64,000 nt of DNA, taken from positions 19,014,685 to 19,078,684 of the forward strand of contig OZ038496.1 in assembly GCA_964036315.1 (NCBI GenBank), written 5' to 3'. The number at the start of each line of letters is the position of its first letter. Position 1 is the stretch's first letter. Of this stretch, positions 51,671-62,214 are shown one piece after another. The stretch is from Acanthosepion esculentum. Lineage: Eukaryota > Mollusca > Cephalopoda > Sepiida > Sepiidae. The position numbers and the translations under genes are program-made. The notes below the pieces were generated by a model that was not told the origin of the DNA, ran no database searches, and was given only the letters and a program-made list of their open reading frames with translations.

Positions 51671-53024
51671 AAAAGATAGTAAGAACAAGTGATAAACTGA
51701 AGAAGCCCAAGCATAGCGGATTCATAGACCATGCCATTTTCAATTTATCTTTGAGTAAATTATCTTCATTTTTTAATAAAACAGAATTGTCCATGTCAAA
51801 GATAAATAAATATGACTCGGTTCCCTTAACAAAGTCTAATTTAAAAAATGATATTGTTAGAGTTAATTTTTTTTTTTCTTTAAATGAGCCTTCATGTACT
51901 TAATTCTGTCTTGCCATTTTAGATGTGGTTGAAATAAAATCCAATTTTTGATGATGCTGTTTGATCAGTGAAGCATGTCATAGCATTTTCCAAATTGTCT
52001 TATATATTTACCAAGATGATGCTTAGCAAAGAATTTCCCAAAATGCTACAGCATGATAGTCATTGTCTTCAACACGTGTCACAACTTCCAAATGCTGCAT
52101 TATATCTTGCTTTTAAGCTATTGTAATCAGAGCCAGTGCAAGGGTCTCATGACCTCTCCCCAATCTATGACACAGGAGACACTACTTGACTTTACTCTAC
52201 CTTTTTCAATTTTCAAAAGGTAGTATTCATATAAAATACAAATTTTATTGTAAGCTAATTATGCACAATAATGGATCATATACAATTTAAGTAAACAATT
52301 CAATAGAAAACTTGAAAATAAATATAATGTATATAAATACAAATTAGAAATATGTCATCATAGGTCATCCCACCCTTAAATAAATAAACAATGTTTCGCA
52401 GCAATTTTTAACATTGACTTGAGATTTGTCTTGTTAAAAGGTTGAATAATTTTAATACATTCAACATTATGGTTAAAAAAATAGTGAATTTTATGTAGTG
52501 TTTTTTTTTTCAAGACTTAGCATGAGCAAAACAAATTCCCAGATTTGGCCCCCAAAAAAAGAATGACATCAAAATCAGTGAAACGTTTTCATCCTTTAAT
52601 AGTCAGTTTTAATCTGTTACCGTTAGCAAACATTTGACTAAAAAAAATTGAATTTGAGAGGGTAATTTAAAAAATAATCTCTGTTCAAGAAGTTTTAAAA
52701 TATTTTGTGAGTTTGTACTTACATAAATGTTTCTTTTACATGGTAGCCATATGCAGGTGTAAGCAAAATGGCTTACAAAAAAAACTAACAAAAATTTACA
52801 AATTGTTCTAAAAAGAAAAATACTTGTAATAATGGATAGTTCTACAGGTAGAGACATGAAAAGAAGACAAGTTGGTTGATCTGTACATTGACTATTGTCG
52901 ACTAATGGTTCACTTTTAAGAAGGCACTTAGTAAGCATCTCCTTTAAATTGTTCATGCATGAAAATAGAAGAAAAGTATTGAATGACTAATAAGTCATCC
53001 TTATCTTTCTGCCTTCCATCAACA
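51671..53024. other. no recognised gene
   Basis: CAGAGCCAGTGCAAGGGTCT at 52127 resembles a hAT terminus, but no matching right end was found. Frames of 93 (+) and 115 (-) codons (51622-51903, 52609-52956) show no known motif. Confidence 0.35.
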
Positions 53025-53395
53025 TGGCAGACGCTAACCTCCAGGAGAGTGACTCCTGCACCTTCTCGGGCTTATGTTCTCAGCTGACATGAAGTGGAAG
53101 ACTATATTGAATCCATTGCTAGGTCAGCTGCTAAGAAAGGTGGTTCAATGTGTCGTACAAGATGATCTGTCTCTCCAGAATCTATCTTACATTTGTATAA
53201 GTCTACCATTCGCCCATGCTTAGAATATTGTTGCCACATATGGTCCAGTGCTTCTACTATTTATTTAGACCTCCTTGACAAAATCCAAAGAAGAATCAGC
53301 AATACTATTGGTCCTGATCTGGCATCTCAGCGTCAGTCACTTTCCCACCACCGTAAAGTTGCCTCCCTATGCCTTTTCTATAAACATGTTTGGAT
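53025..53395 (+). mobile_element. LINE-A C-terminal region (first part)
   Basis: The sequence encodes, with shifts, ANLQESDS-like, FSADMKW and a long open stretch YKSTIRPCLEYCCHIWSSAS, LDLLDKIQRRISNTIGPDLA and SLCLFYKH. It is broken at about 53396 by an unrelated insertion and resumes at 53690. Confidence 0.85.
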
Positions 53396-53689
53396 GACCT
53401 CTTCATTGGGGTTTAGATTGTTTAAATTGTTGTTTTATTCCCCTCCCATCACAGACAATGAATTGTATATATGGGGACTAGTTAGGACATTCATAGAGAC
53501 ATTGAGGTATTATGGTGAATGTAGTAAGAATGGTAAGTAAGAATGCATGGTTTTGGTGTAAGGAATATTGTGTATGTTTTGGTCAGTGATTGTGGCTAGC
53601 TAAGTTTAAAGTTAAGACAAAGACTGTTCTTTTCCCCATTCCCAATTTTGGCCTTCTGCCACATTTTGTAACTTTTACAAATAAATATC
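53396..53689. mobile_element. unidentified insertion in LINE-A (about 295 bp)
   Basis: This segment has no LINE-A similarity and separates two adjoining LINE-A blocks. It contains GTATATATGG, a TATA-like element, at about 53466 and AATAAA at about 53682. Those features would suit a solo LTR, but I could not fix clear TG..CA ends or a target duplication. Confidence 0.4.
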
Positions 53690-54015
53690 GCTCTTTGCTA
53701 TGGTACCTAGACTTTTTGAATTTAAGCACTGGTAACGAGGTCTCATCAATTTACAGTTGGGTTGGCTAGATGTAACCATAATTCTGGGATAACAGTTTCT
53801 TTTCTTGCACTTCTCACTTGTGGAACTCCCTTCCAGCTCCATGCTTTCCAGCCAACTTTAATCTTCAAAAATTTAAATGCAAGGTCAGATGCTATCTACT
53901 GTCCTGATTACTCTTCTTTTGTTCTCACTCCTATTTCTGCTTTCTAATTCTTCCACATGCAGTAACCCCTTGTGTCTTTACTGCCTTGTTTGGTGTGAAC
54001 TTGATTTAAAAAAAA
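53690..54015 (+). mobile_element. LINE-A 3' end (second part)
   Basis: CTATGGTACCTAGACTTTTT, GGTAACGAGGTCTCATCAAT, TCTCACTTGTGGAACTCCCT, AAAATTTAAATGCAAGG and GTCTTTACTGCCTTGTTTGG. Confidence 0.85.
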
Positions 54016-54179
54016 ATATATATATAGATATTTTTTCCCTTGTTTCTTGGAAGAGCAATATTTTCTATCTCTCTTACTTCTCCTACTTTTACACTTTTTG
54101 CAAAGACTCTACTTATTTCACAGTTTCAACGTACAAAGGATGAAGGTGATTTCAAAAAACAAGCTTGTAGATTTATTAT

Positions 54180-54870
54180 TTCTTTTTAATCATTTCACCC
54201 CAAGCAAGGAAGTAATGCCACTAGAATATAGGGGCTTACAAGGAGTGAAAGAGAAGAATTTAAAAGGAGAAGTGTGGAAAGGGCATTAAAGGAACAAAAT
54301 TCAGGAAGACAGGAGGTGATTGTAGAATAAATGGTCATGGTTAAACAAACAGAATATTTATGTGAATCTTGTCTGTATTTATTGGCCCCATAGACGGATG
54401 CATGCACATATTTAAATTTTTACAGCCTGTAGTTGGCAGTGAAGTAAGAAATGGCAAGGAAGTTCCACAGTGCAAGAAAAGAAACTTTTAGAATAGAGAC
54501 AGATGAATCTAACTAGTTCTACAGTAAAACGGTGAGAATTATTATATTGTTGCCATTCAAGTAGCCAACTTAAATTCATGCAGTTGAGGCACTAAGGGAA
54601 AAAGCTCATCAGAACAGTTACCATGAAAATATTTGGAGAAAACACAGAGGGAAGCTATGTTATGTCAGTGAGAAAGTCACTGAAGTCAAGATGCCAGGTC
54701 AGGATTGATTACATTACAGATCCTTCTTTGGATTTTGTGAAGAATCTCAAGATGTACAGCAGGAGCACCAGACCAGATATGGCAACAGCATCCAATGCTT
54801 GGATGAAGAGTAGATTTATAAATGTGCAAGATGGATTCTGTCTAGAAAAATTGTCTGCCTGAGAGAATTA
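54180..54870 (-). mobile_element. LINE-A 3' part, minus
   Basis: From a T run and AATCATTTCACCCCAAGCAA through the 3' UTR and C-terminal codons up to the SILHIYKSTLHPSI-like region at about 54830. A short unrelated piece at about 54340-54410 interrupts the UTR. About 690 bp, among the longer copies. Confidence 0.8.
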
Positions 54871-54949
54871 GAAGTTCTACGAGGATTTATTATTGGTCGC
54901 CACAATCTCTACAACATAAGATATACAGATATGACACAGTACTGATAGA

Positions 54950-55115
54950 GAGAAACCACATCATGATGGTGAGAAAGTGACTGAAGTCAAGATGCCAAGT
55001 CAGAATCAATTGCATTACTAACCCTTCTTTGAATTTTGAGCACTAGACCAGATATGGCAGCAGTATTCAAAGAAGGGACAAATAGTAGATTTATAAATGT
55101 TTAACATGAATTCAG
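54950..55115 (-). mobile_element. LINE-A internal fragment, minus
   Basis: TGATGGTGAGAAAGTGACTG AAGTCAAGATGCCAAGTCAG, then GTAGATTTATAAATGT. It parallels 54680-54830 and may be a duplicate of it. Confidence 0.75.
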
Positions 55116-55188
55116 ATGATCTTATTTGATTTTGTTTAGCAGCATATCAACCACAGTTGGTTATTTAACAGTGAAATCTAAATAATTT

Positions 55189-55500
55189 GAACACAATTTT
55201 ATGGCTTCAACTAAATATATTTTGAATGCAATTGTATGCCTTCAGCTACAGATGAAATGTATTGCTGGTTATGTATTGTCAGTTTTTTTTTTATATAAAA
55301 ACGTATTGTTGATATTTTTACTCTTAAACTGTATTTTTATACTTTCATAGACTTTTTGTTTGGTGGGGTCACTATTTGCCCATAGCTGGGACCCAAACAG
55401 GTGCTACCACCCTGGGAACAATAGCAATTAATTTCAGGCTCCTCAAATCCCCAATCAGATGCCATTCTGCCACATGATGTGGTTTATCATCATACTCAGG
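55189..55500 (+). repeat. repeat G copy 2
   Basis: GAACACAATTTTATGGCTTC, GCCTTCAGCTACAGATGAAA and ATTTGCCCATAGCTGGGACC, then GGTGCTACCACCCTGG. Same layout as 9926-10240, here without an adjoining SINE-1. Confidence 0.8.
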
Positions 55501-56038
55501 AGTTGAAACATTTTCTGATAAGAAGATCATCAAGTTGATTTAAATAAGCATTGAAATATTAAATAAAGCTACAAATGATGATTCTTTGTAGCTTGACCCC
55601 TGTCTACCAGGCATGCTTAGAAAAAGAAGTAGGGATTTATCATTCACTTACAAAGTGTCATGTAGCCAAATTAAGGTCCTGGAATTAATCTGGAATCTGA
55701 AATGATTTTGATATGAAATATGTACACGCATAAGCAAGAAAACTGACACAAATTAAATTCCACATGTATTTATTTGCAACTACATGCTGCAAATGTTGCT
55801 GGGAAACAGAAATCCGGTCCTAATGGATATCACCCAAGAACAAGTTCAAGGGAGCAAATATTTACTGAACTCAAGTAATTTTTCTTTTAATCAAAAGAAT
55901 TAAATTTCTTCAGGTGGATTTATGGTTAGGTTTTTTGTATTCTAGTATGATGTTAATTTTATTATTGTTGTCTAGAAAATTTAATTAAGCTGTTAGGGCT
56001 TTCTAAGCATGCCCAGTAAATGGTAATCACACCTTATT
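55501..56038. other. no recognised feature
   Basis: GAAAAAGAAGTAGGG and TCTAAGCATGCCCAGTAAATG around 55620 and 56010 suggest a weak inverted repeat (CAGGCATGCTTAGAAA / TTTCTAAGCATGCCCAG) about 400 bp apart. No other signal. Confidence 0.35.
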
Positions 56039-56039
56039 T

Positions 56040-56490
56040 GCAGCTGCAATGTTATTGGTCCTGACCTGGCATTTCAGCATCATTCACTTTCCCACCACCA
56101 TAACATAGCCTCCCTGTGCCTTTTCTATAAATACTTTCATGGTAATTGTTCTGATGAACTTTTCTCTATGGTATGTAGACTTTATGAATTTAAGTGCAGT
56201 ACTAGATTGGTGGCAAGGTTTCATCATTTTACATTTGAAATGGCGGCTAGATGTAACTAGCGTTCTATTTTAACAGTTTCTTCTATCGCACTTCTTGCTT
56301 GTGGAACTCTGCTCCAGCTTATTGCTTCCCAGTCAACTTTGATCTTGAAAAATTTAAATGCAATGTAAATTGTTATCTTCTGCCTTCTTAATTCCCATTC
56401 TTTTATTTTTTTTTCTCATATTTCACCCTCAGTAACTCTTTATGTTTTAGTGGCTTTATTGCCTGGCTTGGGGTGAAATAATTAAAAAAA
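56040..56490 (+). mobile_element. LINE-A 3' end
   Basis: TGCAATGTTATTGGTCCTGA, TTTCATGGTAATTGTTCTGA, AAATTTAAATGCAATGTAAA and GCCTGGCTTGGGGTGAAATA ATTAAAAAA. Complete 3' terminus. Confidence 0.85.
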
Positions 56491-56756
56491 CAAACTTAAT
56501 ATTGATCACTTCTGCCATTTTCAAATGTTCCATTATTTTCTTACTTGCTACAAACTTGACGATGCCCAGGTATTGATAGAAACATTGCTAAAAAACTGTA
56601 AATATCAGTCACCTTTTAAAGTCAGACCCTTCCAAGAAAGTGCCAAAAAATTTAGTATTGTAAATATTTGAGAAAATTCTACTTGAATATTAAAAACATC
56701 AAATAAATTTAATGTATACATATTTGTGTCTAAATATCTAAATTAAATCAGACCTG

Positions 56757-56982
56757 TCAACTCTCTTGGCACTGCTGGGAGGCTCTCTTCTTTCTGTTCT
56801 TTATCCTAATCTTCTGGTTCATAAGTAGTGTTCTCCAAGTTAAATAGCCTCTGCCGAGTCTGTCAGTTATTACAAGATTCCCTCTGTGAATAAACTGAGC
56901 TTTCTCCACTAAAATTGCTGTTGAATGAAAATACTTTCTATTTAGTCTTGAAAACCATTTTGGCAATCTTGGACTTTCATGT
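56757..56982 (-). CDS. candidate terminal coding exon (-), unidentified, partly in repeat E
   Basis: On the minus strand an acceptor (CCATCTTATTACAG|A) opens a 74-codon frame: HESPRLPKWFSRLNRKYFHS, TAILVEKAQFIHRGNLVITD, RLGRGYLTWRTLLMNQKIRI and KNRKKRASQQCQES, then TGA. The peptide has a balanced, protein-like composition, and the basic C-terminus is unlike the artefact frames of this window. The first roughly 25 bases belong to repeat E, which carries the acceptor in another copy too (4603-4612). So it may be an exon captured by, or belonging to, a mobile element. I do not recognise the family. Confidence 0.35.
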
Positions 56983-57100
56983 CTGTAATAAGATGGAGTG
57001 TCAAAAGAATGTTTTTTTTTTTTCTTGACACCGATAGTATTTTGACTACCTTCACTCCTTGGCAATGTTTACTGTTTTAAAAAGTGATAATTAGAATTTT
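56983..57100 (-). repeat. repeat E copy, minus
   Basis: TTCTTGACACCGATAGTATT, GACTACCTTCACTCCTTGGC and ACTGTTTTAAAAAGTGA. Confidence 0.75.
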
Positions 57101-57980
57101 AATAAAAACTAAATATATGAAAGTAAATTTATCCATTTTCTTTGTTCTTTAGAATTTACAACAAAAATAATAAACTCTATTTCAATAATTGAATTACAGT
57201 GATTCAATTGTTCAATGAGGTCCTTGTCAAAATATTGTGATGAGATTGAGTCACTATTTTAGTCAATTAGTATTATTCCAGTTAGTCAGCTGCAGCATTT
57301 ACTGAGTCTCTAGGGGCCACCAGTGATTTTTGATTTGAACTCATATTGCACTTTAGTAAACTTTAGTGTTTTGGCAAAGAGAACATTGTAAAGACCAACT
57401 TATGAATAAGTTTCAAATAGATTCCTACATGATTGTTTTTCCAAATTGATTGGAATCTGATAAAATAATCATGTCAGACAAAAACAATTTTGGTTCAAGT
57501 ATTCAGAAAATAATAAATAGAAAAGGTTTCATAAATACTGTTTCTTACCTTAATAATAAAGCAGTTGAAGGACAGGTGAAAAAAATGGCTTGACTACCTG
57601 GCACAGTTCTGGCAAAAAACAATAACAACTTGAATAAAACTTAGTTGACTAAATGAAATTGATAAGCACATATACAGTACTGACAATTATGGTGGCAAAA
57701 AATGAATTCAAATAAAACCTAAGAATAACAACTAATAATTTAAATCAAATAGATCTTGTCTATTATTGTGCTAGATCTGCCTTCAATAAGTAATTATGTT
57801 CAACAAAGGTGATATAGGTATCACCCTGTATTCAATCTAATGACAATTAATTGTAGATAAAATAGTAACAATAGGTCACTTATGGTGATCTGATTGTTCA
57901 ATGACCCTTGAAATGTACAGATCAAAATACCATGATGAGATTGTATCACTGTTTTAGTCAATTAGGCTTACTCCATTTCA
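57101..57980. other. no recognised gene
   Basis: Two related stretches, at 57190-57290 (TTCAATGAGGTCCTTGTCAA ... GATTGAGTCACTATTTTAG) and 57880-57975 (TTCAATGACCCTTGAAATGT ... GATTGTATCACTGTTTTAG), form a 700-bp-spaced direct repeat. Confidence 0.5.
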
Positions 57981-57984
57981 TCTG

Positions 57985-58160
57985 TTATAGAGTGACTCAT
58001 AGCACCTTCTCGGTTGAATGTTTTCTGCTGACATGAGGTGGAAAGATTATATTGAATCAATTGCTAGGTCTGCTGCTATGAAAGCTGATTCTCTGTGTTA
58101 TGCTATACAATTTTTCTCACCAGAATCTATCTTATCTGTCTATAACTCTGAGATGAGGTA
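57985..58160 (+). mobile_element. LINE-A C-terminal fragment
   Basis: Frame MFSADMRWKDYIESIARSAA, then AIQFFSPESILSVYNS. The sequence then runs into a SINE-1 tail at 58165. Confidence 0.85.
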
Positions 58161-58164
58161 TTTT

Positions 58165-58275
58165 GATTACTACTTGCATTATTTACCTTATTTGGATTGT
58201 TATCCTCATCTTCATTGCCATATTCATAACATTTAAGTTGTTGTATGCTCCAGCCTTCTTCAGGTGATTGGAATT
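58165..58275 (-). mobile_element. SINE-1 tail fragment, minus
   Basis: TTATTTACCTTATTTGGATT, ATATTCATAACATTTAAG and CAGCCTTCTTCAGGTGATTG. Confidence 0.75.
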
Positions 58276-58394
58276 TCAAACCAGTGATAAGGGGTGCTAG
58301 AGAAAAGCAATGAATAACCACAAAAATTGCCATATAAGCACTGGTAAAAAAAAAATGAAATAATAATAACAGAAAAAATTGCAATATGAGCACT

Positions 58395-58525
58395 GTTAAA
58401 AAATGTTGCTGAAAAATTAGGTTTATAAGTCCCCAAAATTCATACACAGATATCCTCAAGTGGATAATGATGTTGATTAGATCCAGTGTGAGTTGTGAGT
58501 TCAATACCAGGCCATAACAATGGTG
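58395..58525 (+). mobile_element. SINE-1 head, plus
   Basis: CCTCAAGTGGATAATGATGT TGATTAGATCCAGTG, then GTGAGTTCAATACCAGGCCA. It faces the minus copy at 58568-58825. Confidence 0.7.
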
Positions 58526-58568
58526 GAATGGATGAATGGTAGACTTATAAATGTGTAAGATAGCTTCT
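58525..58568 (-). mobile_element. LINE-A sliver, minus
   Basis: GGATGAATGGTAGACTTATA AATGTGTAAGATAG is the reversed SILHIYKSTIHP codons. Confidence 0.7.
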
Positions 58569-58825
58569 TGCATTATTTACATTATTCAGACTGTTATCCT
58601 CATCTTCATTGCCATATTCACAACATTCCGGCCTTTGGAATTTTGAACTGAACCCTTTATTTTGTTCACCGATTGTTCTAGTTCCACATAACATGCCTCT
58701 TCCGGATATCTCAGTTATTTCCCTTTAACTCAACTCTCCAAGTTTTTTTGTTTCACCACTGTTATGGCCTGGTATTGAACTCACAACTCTTTGGGTCTAG
58801 TCACTGGATCTAGTTTAATTTGTAA
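58568..58825 (-). mobile_element. SINE-1 copy, minus
   Basis: TTATTTACATTATTCAGACT, GAACTGAACCCTTTATTTTG, TCTTCCGGATATCTCAGTTA and ATTGAACTCACAACTCTTTG. The CAGCCTTCTTCAGG block present in the other copies is missing. Confidence 0.8.
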
Positions 58826-58829
58826 TGAA

Positions 58830-59340
58830 TATAAATGTAGGTAGAAAAAAGTTGATAAGATAGTGAAAGTCACAAAGCACTGCCTGGGACCCTCAATCAG
58901 AGGGTCACGTTAATACACACTGGCCCTGAGATTATGGCTATGGATTTTTGGGATAAGGGATTTATTTTGATGACTGACCATCTCCAGAAAGGCCAAGCAG
59001 TTATATTATTCTAATTTGCTGTCATGGTTTTAAAAGAGGCACTGTAAGAAAGACAGTGATGGAAACTATGACTAGTCCACCTACTCAGAGGTGTAGTATG
59101 ATAATGGATGTTTTGAAGAATTCTTTGAGTGTATAGGGACCTTCTGCAATATTTTACAGATCTTGTTGAATCTGACTACCTCCTGTTTCTAAGCGTTTAA
59201 AAGAAAGACAAAGAGGTAGTGAATCAGACTTGATATAGCACTGCTCGATCACATATTCCATGGTGGAACTCATCTGAGTTTGTCTTTTACCCATAGGACT
59301 GTGACCCCACAAGCCATGACTACTATTCCCAAACCACTCA
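58830..59340. other. no recognised feature
   Basis: Locally GC-richer unassigned sequence. A 63-codon minus frame has no motif. Confidence 0.35.
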
Positions 59341-59344
59341 GTCA

Positions 59345-59520
59345 CCGAGGCCCGTTGGAACAGTTGGTATGATGTTTGCCTGATAATGTAACTGTCCAGG
59401 TTTCAATTCTCAGTAGTGGATGCGCACTGCTGATGAGTCCCAAATATAGGATGAAATGGCTGTCCAGTGCTTTCTGCATTCTGTTGAGGTTTCTTCTAGA
59501 ATCAATGAATTACTTAATTA
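59345..59520 (+). repeat. tRNA-like SINE head and body
   Basis: GGAACAGTTGGTATGATGTT TGCCTGATAATG, then CCAGGTTTCAATTCTCAG, gives box A and box B at tRNA spacing. A body (CACTGCTGATGAGTCCCAAA TATAGGATGAAATGG) follows. Confidence 0.5.
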
Positions 59521-59548
59521 TAATTATCTCAAATCCTCCTAATTTCTA

Positions 59549-59550
<2 letters not shown>

Positions 59551-59618
<68 letters not shown>
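59551..59618. repeat. (CA)n(TA)n microsatellite
   Basis: CA run then TA run. Confidence 0.95.
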
Positions 59619-59859
59619 TAATGAAAACCAACCAACAACTTGCCAGAAGACCTAACACCTTAGACAAGAAGAAATCCCAAACAAGGAAAGAAAAAGAAAG
59701 AAAACCAAAAGGTAAACACGTACCTTCTCACTAATGTAAAGTACTCCATGCCCAGATTATCTCGAGTTACCAAAAGAAACTTCACAGTGTCAACAGTTAA
59801 GAAAGGACAGTTCAAGTTGTTACTCAAGTTTCATGCTTTTGCAATCTTCAGGCAACTAG

Positions 59860-59860
<1 letters not shown>

Positions 59861-59920
<60 letters not shown>

Positions 59921-59921
59921 T
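59861..59921. repeat. (CA)n(TA)n microsatellite
   Basis: About 25 CA units then TA. Confidence 0.95.
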
Positions 59922-60257
59922 TCATTTCTAGTCCCACATACCCTTACTAGTATACTAAGTTCCATTAGTCCCCTCAGGGCTAATATATAGAGCCCACTAA
60001 AGGAGTATTGACATATGGCCTGAAGATCACTTGAGATGTGAATCTGTAATCACATACAGTGTTGATTTCAATGTTCAACATTGAGTCTCTTTCCTTCATA
60101 AATACAACAAATTTTAAAATGTGTGTGTGTTTGTATGTTATATATATAAATAAAAGGACAAGAGGAAAACTATTCTTAGCCAAGACCAGTTTTTCATCTT
60201 TTTATTCATTTTGTTCCTTAACATATAGACTCTATCTGAAAATAACTTACACACATG

Positions 60258-60308
<51 letters not shown>
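60258..60308. repeat. (TA)n microsatellite
   Basis: Pure TA run. Confidence 0.95.
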
Positions 60309-60310
<2 letters not shown>

Positions 60311-60339
60311 ACACAAATTCTTTAAAATTTGAGAATGTT

Positions 60340-60468
60340 GTTTTAAGAGTTAAATTCTTTTGTAAAATAATTAAGAATTTCAATTTCATTTTGGTTCTCA
60401 AGAAATTTTACTCTGTCTTAAAATTTGACATATTAAGTGTAATCTAGAGTTTTAGGGTCAATTCTAAG

Positions 60469-60527
<59 letters not shown>

Positions 60528-60650
60528 TTGTTATATATTAAAATTGGCCATAAATACTCTAAATTGCACTTAATATGTCAAATTGGAAGATCGACTAAAA
60601 TTTTCTGAGAACCAAATTGAAATTTTGAATTATGTGTATTTTGAAGAAGA
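60340..60650. repeat. inverted repeat around a (TA)n core
   Basis: Left: TCTCAAGAAATTTTACTCTG TC, TTTGACATATTAAGTGTAAT and TAGAGTTTTAGGGTCAATT. Right: AAATTGGCCATAAATACTCTA, TTGCACTTAATATGTCAAAT and AAATTTTCTGAGAACCAAA. The arms flank (TA)n at 60468-60525. Confidence 0.8.
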
Positions 60651-60659
60651 ATTCAAATC

Positions 60660-61035
60660 TTAAGCACAATTTTCATAAGAAAAAATAAAATTGGGTTTTA
60701 GATTTATTTGAATTTTGAAATCAGTAATTTTTTCCTGTCAACTAAAACTACTTAAAACTAATTACTGTCATCTTCATAATATTAAATAAATAAAAAGAGC
60801 AGTTATCAAAGAGCAATATTTTAGTCTTACAAACTACTGCACCATGTAGCAGCCTTTCACGATGAATATAGTCAGATTTCTGAAATAATAAGGAAAGTCA
60901 GCATAAATTCAGTTACTTGTTTAAACCAAATTTATTTTTGTTGGATATGAAATCTCTACCAATGATAGCTCAGTACCAGTTCAGCATAGGATCAGTCTTA
61001 GCTGGATAACATTTATGAAGCATTGAATCATCCTC
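60660..61035. other. no recognised feature
   Basis: AT-rich, unassigned. Confidence 0.4.
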
Positions 61036-61039
61036 ATTA

Positions 61040-61320
61040 TCTTCAGATTCCAATGGTAAGAATGAAGTTCCACCCAGACAACTTCTTTGCAAAAATGCTA
61101 CTTTGTGGAACAGACTCCTGAGATGATACTTCCCAGATCAATACAACTATAACCTCTCCAAGTCTAGGGTCAGCCATTATCTATCCCATATATCTTCATA
61201 ATTTGCACTTATTTTCTCCTCTTAAATACATACAATGACTTCATTCAGTAACCCTCTACCTTGAGTGGCTCTTGGGTCTTGTATTAATTGGACATCAGTT
61301 CTCTTTAAAGTACCCAAGAC
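61040..61320 (+). mobile_element. LINE-C 3' end
   Basis: TACTTTGTGGAACAGACTCC, CTATAACCTCTCCAAGTCTA GG, CAGCCATTATCTATCCC and CCCTCTACCTTGAGTGGCTC. Same layout as 28520-28905. Confidence 0.7.
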
Positions 61321-61462
61321 ATTTCAAATCTCACTGTGAGATTCATAACCAACAGTCGAGTCTCAAAACATATAAGTATCAAAAGTCTTTGAGAAGCAAC
61401 TGGTTTAACCACAATTATTCCATTCATTAATAACAAAATACTCAAACTTTATAATCACATCA

Positions 61463-61988
61463 TAGTCAAAAATATATCAAGAAGGAATTGGTACAAATAT
61501 ATCAAAATATATCAAGAAGGAATTGGTACAAATATATCAAAATATATCAAGAAGGAATTGGTACAAATATATCAAAATATATCAAGAAGGAATTGGTACA
61601 AATATATCAAAATATATCAAGAAGGAATTGGTACAAATATATCAAAATATATCAAGAAGGAATTGGTACAAATATATCAAAATATATCAAGAAGGAATTG
61701 GTACAAATATATCAAAATATATCAAGAAGGAATTGGTACAAATATATCAAAATATATCAAGAAGGAATTGGTACAAATATATCAAAATATATCATATATC
61801 AAAATATATCAAGAAAGAATTGGTACAAATATATCAAAATATATCAAGAAGGAATTGGTACAAATATATCAAAATATATCATATATCAAAATATATCAAG
61901 AAAGAATTGGTACAAATATATCAAAATATATCAAGAAGGAATTGGTACAAATATATCAAAATATATCAAGAAGGAATTGGTACAAGAA
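61463..61988 (+). repeat. 35-bp minisatellite, about 14 units
   Basis: Unit GAAGGAATTGGTACAAATAT ATCAAAATATATCAA. The first ten or so units are nearly identical. Then a 17-bp insert plus two units recurs as an 87-bp higher-order step (ATCATATATC at 61791 and 61878), with GAAAGAATTGG in the unit after each insert. Because 35 is not a multiple of 3 and no + frame contains a stop, three overlapping frames stay open over 144-190 codons. Confidence 0.97.
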
Positions 61989-62212
61989 ATAGAGGGGGCA
62001 CCCATAGAAAAAAGATGGCATGATAAATGGCTAGAATTCAACCATGATTCCCTAAACTGAAAAACTGAAGGCTATGATAGGTGTCATTTGAGTGCACATT
62101 CTCTTTGAAAACTGATTTTGCATCCTGGCCTTATGAAAATACCCCAAAATGTATTGGCCTTCAATATTAATTTTCAGACATTCACTTTAGTCTTTTAAAA
62201 AGAAAATAGCGC
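61989..62212. other. no recognised feature
   Basis: The sequence right after the minisatellite continues the longest open frame for about 20 codons (EGAPIEKRWHDKWLEFNHD) and then stops. Not otherwise recognisable. Confidence 0.35.
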
Positions 62213-62214
62213 TT

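Noticed and set aside
52127..52200. hAT element starting CAGAGCCAGTGCAAGGG
   Set aside because: Only a left end is visible; no matching right terminus or 8-bp duplication found.
61488..62060. 190-codon ORF, longest in the window
   Set aside because: It is a 35-bp minisatellite open in all three + frames, encoding the same peptide in each.
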